43,654 nt of DNA from Silene noctiflora (Eukaryota > Streptophyta > Magnoliopsida > Caryophyllales > Caryophyllaceae). Positions within the stretch are counted from its first letter, which is position 1. Each line of letters starts with the position of its first letter. The stretch lies in the NCBI GenBank assembly GCA_009801015.1, contig VHZZ01000691.1, positions 51,081 to 94,734 of the forward strand. The letters run 5' to 3'. Positions 32,391 through 42,480 of the stretch are shown piece by piece. Below the pieces are notes generated by a model. The model saw only the letters and a program-made list of their open reading frames with translations. It searched no databases and had not been told where the DNA came from. The position numbers and the translations under genes were made by a program.

Positions 32391-33330
32391 CACGAATTTT
32401 ACAGGTTTTTAAACAAGGAAATAAAACTCGATTAATTTGATGTGTTATCATGTTAACACAACGTGAGACATATGCGCTCTTTTATATGCAGTAGATTATT
32501 ATTAGCGGAAATAGATTGGTCAAGTAAAATATAAATGACATAACTACATAAGTATATAATCGAGAGATATGATTAGTTATTGAATCAGTGGATTTAGTAG
32601 AAGTGTTTGATAATCAGCGAGTTAGATTGATCCGACTACTCCTATCAAATACATCGATGCCTTGGTATATGCAAAGGGCTTTTTATTGGTGAGCCTAATA
32701 TTGGGCCTTCTTACAGCCCAAACCACTCACATTAACTTAGAAATTGTCTTGCAAGTCGGGCCGGGCTATCCTCACGGCCTAAACTCGACCCATGTATGCA
32801 CCGGTTTATGGGCTTACACGGGCTCATTGAGGGCCAAGCACAGAAAATAATCGAGGTGGGGCAAACGGTTTATTAATAGGTAATCGGTAACTGTAAATAA
32901 ATAATGTAACTGTAAATAAACTCTTTTTAATCATATAGAGTTATTAGTTTTAAGCTTTTAGTAGTGTATTAATCTTTATTTTGTAAAAGCTTTGTATTTT
33001 CTGAAGGGAAAATATGACGGTTACACTCTATAATTCCGCTGCCATTATTCATAATGAAAAGAGTTGTCTGTGCTTCCCATGTAATTTTCAGAGGTTGCAT
33101 GTATTTTTGTTTAATTAGTAAGCTATATAAATTAAAATTCTCACCTTTTTTTTTTATATATAAAATAATAGCTTTAACCTTAATAATATATTTTCATTTG
33201 GACTTCAAACCGAGTTTTTTTTTTTTACATCCGCCAGAGTATAATAAACCAACAAAACTTAAAAGGAAGAAAAAACGAAGTTATTACAAATACTCGCTTT
33301 AAAAGTATATTTAAATCAATTAACTTGTAA
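32391..33330. other. Gene-free stretch
   Basis: 32750-32840 has GC-richer "gggccgggc/gggctc" words like the hAT-type repeat at the window's right end. 33190-33250 is T-rich. No gene or bounded element is supported. Confidence 0.35.
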
Positions 33331-33682
33331 CTAGTATAGGTCTCGTGCAATTGCACGGTATTTTAGATACAAATATTAGAGAATTTGACAATTAATTAAA
33401 CTAATGCAGTTTATCTCCATTTTAAAAAGAGTAGAAATTTGCATATATAATCCCAATGAAATATTTTATTAACCTCATTTATGTAAAAGTTAAACCATGT
33501 AAAAGTTAAACCATGATAGATATATTAAAAAAATAATTAAGAGATAAGTATTGTTCAATTGTAAATATAGATAGTAAAGACTAATTAATTAGGAAATAAA
33601 TATTGTCAAGTAAAATCTCACTTAGGCGGGAAATTTGAGCGGGAGAATTTAGAGATGTGTTAATCTTTTAGTATACAGAGGA
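33331..33682 (-). mobile_element. Non-autonomous Helitron (copy 4), intact, 352 bp
   Basis: On the minus strand it starts TCCTCTGTATACTAAAAG and ends with the hairpin CCGTGCAATTGCACG, then agacctatactag. It lies between A and T. It is the uninterrupted counterpart of copy 1 (9341). A 17-base direct repeat (tgtaaaagttaaaccat) occurs at 33481-33514. Confidence 0.88.
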
Positions 33683-33824
33683 TTTTACATTAATATTTAT
33701 ATAAAATCGTTTTACATACTGTAAGAAAATAACGTTTTCTAGTGCGCTACAACTCAGAGATATTGGTTTAATATTTCACAATTACCTAATTAATATTATT
33801 TTAGATCGATATGTAGACAAAGAA

Positions 33825-33897
33825 GCGCCCATGGCCTAATGGATAAGGCGCTTGACTTCTAATCAAGCGATTGTGGGTTCGAGTCCCACTGGGCGTG
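33825..33897 (+). tRNA. trnR-UCU: tRNA-Arg(UCU)
   Basis: 73 bases without an intron. The acceptor arm GCGCCCA pairs with TGGGCGT (last pair G-U), discriminator G. The A-box is TGGCCTAATGG and the D arm is GGCGC-side paired. The anticodon arm CTTGA-CTTCTAA-TCAAG has anticodon TCT. The T arm GTGGG-TTCGAGT-CCCAC carries the B-box. A T run (tcttttttat) follows as Pol III terminator and a CAA motif (gacaaag) lies just upstream, as usual for plant tRNA genes. It looks functional. Confidence 0.97.
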
Positions 33898-33941
33898 TCT
33901 TTTTTATATTTTTGATTTCTCATCCGCGTAATTTCTTTTTT

Positions 33942-34075
33942 TCTCATACGGAGTAGAGTCCGTCTCATTGTAGACGGTTAATATCCGACTTTTTTCTCAT
34001 ACGGAGTACAGTCCGTCTCATTGTAGACGGTCAATATCCGTCTAAAGCTGAAGATAGATATTGGTTCTCTCACAA
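33942..34075. repeat. 53-bp tandem duplication leading into a family A terminus
   Basis: tctcatacggagta.agtccg, then tctcattgtagacggt.aata, occurs at 33942 and 33995. The second unit runs into ccgtctaaagctgaagatag and attggttctctcacaaaat, a family A MITE end. Confidence 0.65.
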
Positions 34076-34139
34076 AATGTACGGAGTATATGTTACAGTG
34101 TTACACTATCGAAAAAGGATATTTTTATCTACAACGCGT

Positions 34140-34390
34140 CTTTGCTTCTGACGGGTTGGTTTTCGTCTGAAATAAGACGGACAATATGTCGTCAATTTAC
34201 AATAAAATGTTGTTATTTTCTGATAACATGTTACCATTATTTTTCACATCATTTTAAGGTAAAAAGTGACTACTTTTGTTATAACATTTAGTCATTAAAT
34301 GGTTACATTTTATTAAAAATGACAACATTTTATCCGTCTTATTTCAAATGGAAAACAGCCCGTCTGAAATAAGAATTTGCGTTTTATCTA
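34140..34390. mobile_element. TTATTTCAGACGGGC-family MITE (family F, copy 2)
   Basis: cttctgacgggttggttttc, then gtctgaaataagacgga, at the left is inverted at the right as ccgtcttatttcaaatggaa, then aacagcccgtctgaaataag. The termini are about 40 bases long. Shared with 5341-5560. Confidence 0.75.
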
Positions 34391-34696
34391 TGGGATGGTA
34401 CTAATTTTTTGTTAGTTGTATGTGAAACCGTTGTACTACTTTTTGTTAGTTGTACTTGTATAGTTGTATGTGAAACCGCCGTAACTCGTAAATAAGGTAT
34501 ATACAGAGTTGGTCTTTTCTAAAACAGATGCATTTATTTAAAAAAGTTTTATAGCATTACATCTAAACATATGAGAATTGAGGTAGTTTTTTTTTTTTTG
34601 TTAATTTTAGGGGTTGTGCATTTATCTCTGTTTTTGTGACATTTGAGTTTACGATACTATTTTTAAGACAAAGTTAAATTCATGTTTTCTCACAAC

Positions 34697-34859
34697 CAGC
34701 GGTGGAGCTAAGGATGGGCTCGTTGGGAAGTTCGCCCCATCTGACAGATAAAATTTCAAAGGTTTTAGTTAAAAAATTTCAAATTTTTCCGAGTTTTCCT
34801 TATATCATTACCCGTTCGCCTTTCGCTAAATCTGAATTTATTTCATGACTTCACCTCTG
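34697..34859. mobile_element. hAT-like MITE (family C, copy 3) with 8-bp target duplication
   Basis: It starts CAGCGGTGGA and ends TTCACCTCTG, an imperfect inverted repeat. The flanks CTCACAAC (34689-34696) and CTGACAAC (34860-34867) agree at 7 of 8 bases. This supports a hAT origin for family C. Confidence 0.72.
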
Positions 34860-34867
34860 CTGACAAC

Positions 34868-36463
34868 TCTCCTTTTATCTTTACGATAATTAAATATGTT
34901 GTAATAGAGTCTCAATTTATAACGATCTTATCCAAGAAACTAGATTAATATTAAATTAAAAATGTATATGTCACCTAGCCACCTGTGTTATCCAACGTAT
35001 TAATGATTGACCAAACAATTCTTAGTGAATTTCAATAAAACTTCTCTCTAAAAAAATTCTCTAAAAACCCTAGCCTCCATCAATTATACGTGGGGGCTTC
35101 CATTGATTATCAATCGATGGTAAGCCCCAAAATTATTTTCTATTTCAATTAATAGTGTACAGATCTATATTCTATTCAATAAAAGTCTTCCTTTTGATGA
35201 GAATCGTTTATGAGTCCCTTATTTAGGGGGTTTTCCATTTATTCGTGGATTTAGTTTCATCAGTAATATAGTCAAGAGTAGTTCGTTGATGGTTCGTAGC
35301 GTGTTCTTTCAAAGAGTACAAGTGACTTGTCAACGATCTCTGGAACTAGCCGGAGGTAAATTTTATCTCATAATGAATCAAACGATGGATCCCCTCAAAA
35401 GCTACATAAAGATAACGATAATAGGACGAACCGAATTGTTAGATGCTGTTTTGAGATTCCCTAGTTTATAAGAAAAGTATTTTTCTTTGGTTTCCATTAG
35501 ATTTATTTTCGATTATACCTATTCTTTATAAGTGTCGTATGACGTTCTATTAATGAACTGTTCTTTTTTAGGAAAAAAAAAAACGTATATGTCCATCTTA
35601 AATAAAGTGGTGTTTTGCCCAGTTTTTAAAGTGTTTTTGTAATTGAAAAAGCAGAAACTAGGCCAAACACTAGAAATTAGGGAGGATTAAAAGTGTTTTT
35701 AAAAACCCAAAAACTGTTAACTAACCCCCAAAAGTAGAAGCACCAAATTGCTACTTTTACTTATACTTTTCACTCTAGTGCCTAAAAAACCCAAAAATGT
35801 AATTAGGCTAAACACAAATTTTTATTTAAAAATCGTTTTTACAAAAGTTTGGCCAAATAACCAATTTTTTTTTTCAAAAAACAACTTGTGAATAAACTCA
35901 TCTTAAAAAGAAAACGCTCTTTTACATAATCAAGGTCAAACATCACCTAAGAATGGTCGAAAAATGAGAAATGAAACGTGGAGAGCAGATAAACCACCGT
36001 CCAGGATAAATGCAAGGTAGGCTAGAGCTCTACAAGTGCCGACATCCACGCGCCTCACTCGCCGATTTACTGGTTAAACAAATGGGACCCAATTTGTCAA
36101 AGTCAGGGACCAAAAGTAATTGTCAAAACGCGGCGTTTCATTATCATGGAATAGTGTCTCAATGTCCACGTGATTTCTGACATGTGTCTTATTTTAGTTG
36201 GTGTGGACCTCACTCACTTGCTCGTACACTTTGTTTTTGTCGTTCATGAAAGGGATTGGATTCAACCTTCCTTTTCATTTCGTTTAGTTCAGTTCAGTAG
36301 TCGGCTTACTCCGATTTCCTTCTTTTAGTTTGAATTTATTTTTGAATTCTAGGCGGTTTAGTTCGATTTTTCAATCCGCTTAGTCCGCTTAGTTGAGATT
36401 TAGTCGGTTTAGTTCGATTCTTCAATCAGTTTGGATAAAAACAGGATTTATGCTGTTAATATA
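34868..36463. other. Gene-free stretch
   Basis: 35079-35150 (ctaaaaaccctagcctccat...) looks like a plant transcript leader, followed by a 61-codon ORF at 35286 that I do not recognise. 35605-35870 may be a MITE (gtgttttgcccag, aggccaaacacta, aggctaaacac, agtttggccaaat). A G-box-like CCACGTGA lies at about 36167. 36350-36430 repeats cggtttagttcgatt. None of these proves a gene. Confidence 0.3.
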
Positions 36464-36572
36464 CTTTTATTTTTTTAATCAAGTGAAGACACAATGTCGC
36501 GCGTGAGAATTGAACCACAGCTTCATGGCTGGAATAACAAAGCTATTACCACTTGAGTTACTCTTATTCTCT
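36464..36572 (-). mobile_element. tRNA-derived SINE (copy 2)
   Basis: Minus strand: A-box-like TAACTCAAGTGGTAATAGC, B-box-like TGGTTCAATTCTC, and an A-rich tail (TTGATTAAAAAAATAAAAG). Same family as 31850-31955. Confidence 0.68.
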
Positions 36573-36578
36573 TACAAT

Positions 36579-36899
36579 TCCCTATATACTAAAAGACTAA
36601 CACATCTCTAAATTTTCCCGCCCAAATAATATTCTGCCAGACAATATTTATTTCCTAATTAGTTAATGTTGACTATCTATATTTACAATTAAACAATATT
36701 TATGTCCTAATTAATTTTATAACATCAATCACTGTTTAACTTTTACATAAATAAGGCTAATAAAATATCTCCTTGAAATTATATATACAAATTTTTGACC
36801 CTTTTCAAAATAAAGGTAAATTGTACTAATTTGATTAATTGTAAAATTCTCAAATATCTATATCTAAAATTCCGTGCATTTGGACGAGAGCTACACTAG
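36579..36899 (+). mobile_element. Non-autonomous Helitron (copy 3), 321 bp
   Basis: It starts TCCCTATATACTAAAAGACT and ends with a decayed hairpin CCGTGCATTTGGACG, then agagctacactag before T (36900). It is similar throughout to copies 1 and 4 in inverse orientation. It sits exactly at the (AAC)n end of a SINE. Confidence 0.82.
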
Positions 36900-37060
36900 T
36901 AACAACAACAACAACAACATTACCCCAGTACCTCAATGTCTCCCGCAAATTGCGGGGTAAGGGGGGTCGGATGTACGCAGTCTTACCCTTGTGTTAGCAA
37001 CACAAATAGACTGTTTCTGAATGACCCAAGATGAAAATTGCGTCGAGAACTGCATCGAAG
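36900..37060 (-). mobile_element. SINE-like element with (GTT)n tail
   Basis: Minus strand: TTGTGTTGCTAACACAAGGG, then TAAGACTGCGTACATCCGAC and CCCCCTTACCCCGC, ending in GTAATGTTGTTGTTGTTG. The "ggtaag-x-ctgcgtac" block and simple tail are typical of widespread plant SINE 3' ends. Fragments are at 12060, 19385 and 28960. The 5' limit is uncertain. Confidence 0.55.
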
Positions 37061-37536
37061 GACCACTGCTTCACAAAAGAAAGAAGTGATGCCACTTTAG
37101 CAAACCATTCTGATTTATTCCATTATAATCCATAACAAAAGAGTAATGAGTCTTTTGCTCCATTGGGGAAATATGGAAAAATCTTATTCTCTTACAATAA
37201 AGAGAATAAATATTATACTCAGTATAATTAATTAAAATCGTACCCTCAATTTTAATTTATTAAAATACGATTTACAATGAAGAGAATAAAAAATAAATAA
37301 ATAATGGAGTCAAATAAAGTATATTAATATATTTGGGAAATAATTTCGATCTACTATCCACTTCGTCCATTATATTTGCTTTAAAATCAAACTAAATACT
37401 AAAATGACATATACAAATGACTATAAAAGGGATCAAGTTTCATTTTGAAAATAAATCTGTTGTCCCAGTATGTCATCAATTTAATTTAAATTCGAGTCGG
37501 ACAAAAATTACTCGAAAAGTAAGACTTTTTCTCATA
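37061..37536. other. Gene-free AT-rich stretch
   Basis: Contains short inverted words around 37220-37275 (aattaaaatcgtaccctcaa / taaaatacgattta) and ttattctcttacaataaaga repeats. No gene. Confidence 0.35.
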
Positions 37537-37794
37537 GTTTCTTTATTCAACTCTACTCTACCTATTTCTTTTTCTACACTATTCACAAATAAATTTTTAA
37601 TTTCAATTTTCGTTCAATACAACATGTGAAAATATATTCATGTGGAGTCTTATTTGATTCGTCTTTACGAGGACATTAAAAATATCCAACTTTTAGAATT
37701 TTTGCAAATACTTAGTTAATGATATTTAGCGCTTAAAACGCGCGTTGACAAACGTAAAAAAGTAAAGTGGTAGAGTGGAGTTGAATAAAGGAAA
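37537..37794. mobile_element. Stowaway-like MITE (family D, copy 1), about 258 bp
   Basis: The left end tttctttattcaactctact pairs with the right end agtggagttgaataaaggaa, with TA at both edges. It shares with the copies at 38969 and 42241 the interior ttcatgtggagtcttatttg, tttttgcaaatac and acgcgcgttgacaaacgt. Confidence 0.72.
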
Positions 37795-37915
37795 TATATT
37801 TTAACATTGTTGCAGTCTAAGAACTTAAACCTAAATCTTCAAATTAAGTTAAGGAGAAAGAACTTGAACGTAAATCTTCTAACTAAGTTAGAAAAACTTT
37901 TCATCATTTAATTAA

Positions 37916-38407
37916 GAGTTTTTTGTGAAAAACTACCTAATATTTACCTCATTTTCATAAATACTACCTAAAGTTTTTAATTTTGCTAGAAACTACCTAA
38001 TNTTTTATATCTTTTGTCAAACACTACCAAATTGAAATTAATGAGCAAAATCGACAATTTTTTTGCCAAATTAACTAAATTTCCGACAAACAAATCAAAA
38101 TGTCAATCAAATTAGTCATCATTTCGTCCAAATTAGCCACAATCCCAGCCAAACTAGTCAAAATTGAAGTAACTAAGTTAGTAGCTTATCAAAACAGTTG
38201 GCGGTGGTTAAGTAAAGTAAATAGTGTATGTAATATGCCAAAAATAATGTTTTCGATTAAGAATTTTGTCTAATTTGATCGGAAATTTCAATTTGGTAGT
38301 GTTCGACAAAAGTTAAAAAATATCAGGTAGTTTCTCGCAAAATTAAAAACTTTAGGTAGTATTTATGAAAATGGGGTAAATATTAGGTAGTTTTTCGCAA
38401 AAAACTC
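37916..38407. mobile_element. Mutator-like long-TIR MITE, 492 bp, 9-bp target duplication
   Basis: About 130-base arms are inverted: GAGTTTTTTGTGAAAAACTA... at the left and ...TAGTTTTTCGCAAAAAACTC at the right. They flank a spacer of about 230 bases rich in "caaatta/gtcaaa". The perfect 9-bp duplication TTTAATTAA lies at 37907-37915 and 38408-38416. Long TIRs plus 9-bp duplications define Mutator-like elements. No transposase. The N at 38002 lies in the left arm. Confidence 0.88.
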
Positions 38408-38659
38408 TTTAATTAACAATAAGTCATACTTAAAATTTAAGACGGATACCTCCGTTTTAGTTCGGAGATTATTGGTTAAAAACAAGTACAGAAACCTACA
38501 ATAGTGGGAAATGACGAAATGTTCAACGGTAGTCATACATAAAGTCGGTAGGTCCCACAATAATAGCGGCGGCTCGCCGACTATTATTTGTGTATGAATC
38601 TCTTCTATTCACACGTGTTGGTCTCCGTAGATGCACCGTACATTTACACACTTTAAAGC

Positions 38660-38846
38660 GTCTCCGTTGTGACGGGTCGGTATTTGTGACGGGTAATGAC
38701 ACTCACAAAACAAATAGGGGGACAAGGTGGGGGCACCCCCCACTTGCTTTCCACTCTCCTCTATTTGAACATTTTGTCTCACAAAATGGTATCCGTCTTC
38801 TCATTTGTGACGGATACCTTCCGTCACAAATGAGAATTGATGTACA
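38660..38846. mobile_element. Family A-related MITE
   Basis: gttgtgacgggtcggtattt at the left pairs with ggataccttccgtcacaaat at the right. The interior "ggcaccccccacttgctttc" matches the block in family A copies 1 and 2. Confidence 0.62.
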
Positions 38847-38968
38847 CACTTACCGTGTACAAACTTCATGCTCACATTTCATCACACGTGTAACCTCTAC
38901 ATCTAACTAACTAATTAAGCTAATTTAATACTCGTTATATTTGTCTTAAAGTTAAAACGTATCAAATA

Positions 38969-39801
38969 TATTTCTCCATTCGACTCTATTCTACCACTTT
39001 GCTTTTTCACGTTTGCAAACGCGTGTTTTATGTATCAAATATCGTTTGCTATGTATTTACAAAAATTATGAAAGTTAGATATTTTTAATCTTCTATATAT
39101 AAAAGACAAGTCATTTAAAAACATATGATTGGTCACTGAATTTTAGGATTAAAAATAAAAATTATTAGCCCACTACCCCATCACCTATAAAACTCATTTT
39201 ATTTCAAGCTTAAATATAAATATAAATTTCATAAGAAAATTTAACAATAAAGTTTTTAATTTATTTATGAAATGTTTTTAGAAATTTAACATACTAGCTC
39301 TAAATATTCAAAAAATTATAAATTTACATGAATTGAAAAATATAATTTTTTTATTTTTAGGATAAATTCAATCAGATAGAACATAACAATAATCATTAAA
39401 TAATTATAACGTTAATTCAATAAATTACCAAGTAATGATATTATTAGATCTACTAAATTTTAACTTTTAAAAGTTTTTAACATTCGATTTCAGACAGTAC
39501 AAATTTTACCATATGAAAAAAAGTTAAAAACACAATATTTTTAAGACTAATAAAAAAATAAAAAATATTTCAACATGCATAAATAAAATTGATATATATT
39601 TGATTTTCTTTCAATTTGTATTAACGAACCCGTGCATTTTTTGCACGGGTTTAAAACTAGTGTACACGTAAAGACGAATCAATTAAGATCCCACATAAAT
39701 ATATTTTTACATATGTATTGAAAGAAAATTGAAATTAAATGCTTACTTTTGAATAGTGTACAAAAACAAAAGTGGTAGAATGGAGTTGAATGAAGGAAGT
39801 A
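38969..39801. mobile_element. Stowaway-like MITE (family D, copy 2), split by a Helitron
   Basis: The left part (ttctccattcgactctattc, taccactttgc, gtttgcaaacgcgtgtttta) and the right part (ggtagaatggagttgaatga, aggaagta) are the inverted ends of family D. Removing 39089-39660 restores a continuous copy of about 260 bp comparable to 42241-42480. Confidence 0.8.
39089..39660 (+). mobile_element. Non-autonomous Helitron (copy 5), 572 bp, nested in a MITE
   Basis: It starts TCTTCTATATATAAAAGACA after A (39088) and ends with the hairpin AACCCGTGCA-TTTTT-TGCACGGGTT, then taaaactag before T (39661). Hairpin plus CTAG and A^T target are Helitron hallmarks. The interior is AT-rich and noncoding, of another subfamily than copies 1, 3 and 4. 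Confidence 0.9.
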
Positions 39802-39804
39802 TTA

Positions 39805-40247
39805 CGGAAAATTCACGCGGTGCTCTTGAGGTTTAACATTTTGCCCAAAATACCAAAATTTTTCAGCCGGGAAACTTTAAGAAGCGATAACTCGTGTTTA
39901 CGATTTCAGAAAATGATAATTTTTTTTCAAATTGATCATTTTTCCGAGAACTACGATTTCAAAAGAAAAATATCTTATTTGGATCCTGTGGCAAGGAGTT
40001 ATTGCGTGTCAAAAGTTTTTTTGACCGAACAAATTTTGAGTGACCATATCTCTTGGTCACGAATTCCAAACTCAACAACTTTTTTTTCTCAAGTCGCAGT
40101 TTTCGGAAAGATAATCAATTTGAAAAAAAAAATTATCACTTTCTGAACTCGTAAACACGAGTTATGACCTTTTAAAGTTTTCTGAATCAAAAAATTGGGT
40201 ATTTCAGGCAAAAAAGCAAACCTCAAGGACACCGCGTGCATTTTCCG
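39805..40247. mobile_element. Long foldback element, about 443 bp
   Basis: CGGAAAATTCACGCGGTGCT at the left is inverted at the right as ACCGCGTGCATTTTCCG. Pairing continues inwards: tcttgaggttt/aaacctcaagga, cccaaaataccaaaa/attgggtatttcaggc, gataactcgtgtttacgat/tcgtaaacacgagttatga. Arms are about 170 bases in all. The 118-codon ORF at 39790 lies in it and is not a gene. It abuts the MITE ending at 39801. Target duplication unclear. Confidence 0.78.
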
Positions 40248-40990
40248 AATATACTAATTATGTGCTTATATTTGTCATATTCGTCATATTACTTGACATG
40301 TTTTAAAATAAAGACGAGAATGTGAATTTCTGAATTTTATTTTGAGGTTTAAGTTGTTGATATAAAATTAATTAATTTAATTTATTTAATTATTTACGTT
40401 TGATTAAAATGATAAGATTATATTTAAAATTTAACGTTAATTTTTGTTTTAATGTTACCGGAGCTTTTTATTATGTTAAATATCATCACTAGTTCACATA
40501 AAATTCGACAATGTTATACTTAAAAGCTTGAAAATTCTTAAGGCGTTTGCATATTGAACAAACTCGTTTAAGACTTTTGCCACAATCTTAATTTCAAAAC
40601 TACTCGTACCAAATACGTAAAATATTTTTTGTATTTTCGAAATTAACTTTCTACTTTAGTAGTTAAATAAATACTCACTTCATCTCGCACGATTAAGTTC
40701 ATAATTTAAGTACATTATGCGAGAGGGAATGATAGTGTAAACGTCTATGATCGACCTTATTGTTCGTTTCTATAGTAGTCGATATACTATTACTTGCTTA
40801 ATTCACTCTTAACAAACGTGTAAAAATGAAATGAATACATGAAATAGTCATGAACTACATACGATATAGATTGCTAAACAAAGACGATAAATCAGTTAGA
40901 AATGGAAATTTCACTATTATTTACAAAGTTAATTAATTCTAACAACATGAAAATTATCCAATCTCAAATTACTTCACCTATTTTAGGCTT
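40248..40990. other. Gene-free AT-rich stretch
   Basis: No ORF, repeat pair or motif that I can support. It is the far 3' flank of the ERF gene. Confidence 0.4.
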
Positions 40991-40992
40991 TT

Positions 40993-41083
40993 CATCTTTT
41001 TTTTTTTTTTTTTTTTTTTTTTTTATTATTCATCTTCTTTCACTCAGCTTAATTTATAAACCCAAAAAATTACAAAATCTCAT

Positions 41084-41125
<42 letters not shown>

Positions 41126-41127
41126 TG
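40993..41127. repeat. T28 / A37 foldback (inverted homopolymers)
   Basis: CATC + T28 (40997-41024), a 62-base loop, then A37 (41087-41123) + GATG. The flanking CATC/GATG pair too, so the whole is an inverted repeat. It lies about 115 bases past the ERF stop codon, in its presumed 3' flank. Confidence 0.85.
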
Positions 41128-41240
41128 TTGGATAAAGTGTGGCACATTTCAAACCGACGACCGTCTTAACTTAAAACGTCTTTATACGAGTCATCTGAAC
41201 TTAAAACGTTCTTAAACGAGAATGGGTGCATCTCAAACCC

Positions 41241-41819
41241 TCAAGCAACCTCCTGAGGTGGGGCCAAGTTAAGATCAAGATCAAGATCAAGGGTCAACCC
41301 TCTTTCACCTTGACCATCATCAACGGCTGAGATTCCATCTTGACCCTGGCCCACCACACCATTCCCACACCTAAACGCCTTCCTAATTTCCCTCACTCTC
41401 TCCGCTAACGCCCCGTACATAACAAAATGACGCTGGGACCCACTCACAGGATACCCAGTCATCTCACGCGCGGGTCCGGAGAACAAAGTGAGCTCAACCA
41501 CAGGCGACGCGTCAACGCACGCGCCAAATGAGTCAGCGGTGTTACTTTCCTGACTAGTTGGGTTTGGACCGGGTTGATCCGGGTACGCGAAATTGGTCTT
41601 AGCCTTACACCCACGGAACTCACGCGCGGCTTTATCATACGCACGCGCTGCTTCCTCGGCTGTATCGAATGTTCCGAGCCATACACGGGTTTTCTTTGTC
41701 GGGTCGCGTATTTCAGCTGCGTAACGTCCCCACGGACGTTTCCGGACTCCCCGAAATCGGATCTCGTTAGTTGTTTTGATGGGTGATTGTAGTTGTTGTT
41801 CCTTAGAGTTAGGAGCCAT
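41241..41819 (-). CDS. ERF: AP2/ERF transcriptional repressor with C-terminal EAR motif, 192 aa
   Basis: Intronless, ATG 41817-41819 to TGA 41241-41243. One AP2/ERF DNA-binding domain at about residues 21-80: [40 protein letters not shown] and [15 protein letters not shown] marks an ERF (GCC-box binder) rather than a DREB (VAEIRE). The C-terminus [13 protein letters not shown] is an extended EAR repression motif (LxLxL / DLNLxPP) that recruits TOPLESS-type co-repressors. Length, single domain and terminal EAR fit ERF subgroup VIIIa (ERF3/ERF4-like), nuclear repressors in ethylene, jasmonate and stress responses. The middle (about 85-150) is less conserved. A TATA box lies about 115 bases upstream. 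Very sure of the class; the exact orthologue is open. Confidence 0.96.
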   Translation of the reverse strand: MAPNSKEQQLQSPIKTTNEIRFRGVRKRPWGRYAAEIRDPTKKTRVWLGTFDTAEEAARAYDKAAREFRGCKAKTNFAYPDQPGPNPTSQESNTADSFGACVDASPVVELTLFSGPAREMTGYPVSGSQRHFVMYGALAERVREIRKAFRCGNGVVGQGQDGISAVDDGQGERGLTLDLDLDLNLAPPQEVA

Positions 41820-41933
41820 TTACTTTATTTTTATTTTTGAGGAATTTATAATAATTATAATATTATAATAATAGAAAAAAGGAATAAAATGATAGTGAGA
41901 AATGTGGGAAGAAAGTGAGGCAAAGAAAGGGGA

Positions 41934-41941
41934 ATATATAG
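41934..41941 (-). promoter_or_regulatory. TATA box of the ERF gene
   Basis: Minus strand TCCTATATATTCC, about 115 bases upstream of the ATG, in a pyrimidine-rich leader context (ccctttctttgcctcacttt). Confidence 0.65.
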
Positions 41942-42034
41942 GAAAGAGAGGAAGAATGAAAAACGGGTGACTTGTGGATTTTTGCATGCATGATTTGACG
42001 CTCTTCTGAGGCGAGTGACGGTGCGTAATCAGTT

Positions 42035-42178
42035 CGTTTTACTTGTGACGGTCACAATTTACAGCACAAGTCACAACCCTCGCTCAGTTGCCCTCTTTAT
42101 TTACCCTCTTAGTTGCAAGTCTGTCTCATGTCACAAACTTGTAACGGATTTAGTCCGTTACAAACGAGAATTTGTGCT
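42035..42178. mobile_element. Family A-related MITE in the ERF promoter
   Basis: cttgtgacggtcacaattta at the left; aacttgtaacggatttagtc, then cgttacaaacgagaatttgt, at the right. It shares "gttgccctctttatttaccc" with the family interior. It starts about 100 bases upstream of the TATA box. Confidence 0.55.
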
Positions 42179-42240
42179 TATATATAGGGTATGATAAATT
42201 TACTGCGGTTTTTACTGATGTCAAAAATTGTGTAAATATT

Positions 42241-42480
42241 TACTTCATTCATTCAACTCCACACTACCACTATTTATTTTGCACACTATTCACCAGCGAT
42301 TATTTAAATTCAATTTTCTCTCAATACGTAAATAAAATTATATTCATGTGGATCTTGTTTGATTCCACCTTGCGAGTATATTTAAAATATAACTTTTATA
42401 ATTTTTGCAAATACGTAAAACACGCGTTGACAAACGTGAAAAAAAGTAAAGTGTTGGTGTGGAATTGAATGGAGGGAGTA
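42241..42480. mobile_element. Stowaway-like MITE (family D, copy 3), intact
   Basis: TA, then cttcattcattcaactccac, at the left; gtgtggaattgaatggaggg, then ag and TA, at the right. About 236 bases inside the TA pair. This uninterrupted copy is the reference for the nested copy at 38969. Confidence 0.78.

Noticed and set aside
35286-35471. 61-codon ORF as a small gene
   Set aside because: I recognise no domain and cannot support splice sites or a promoter; it is left in the gene-free entry.
39790-40146. 118-codon plus-strand ORF
   Set aside because: It lies within the left arm and loop of the foldback element at 39805-40247 and reads inverted-repeat sequence.
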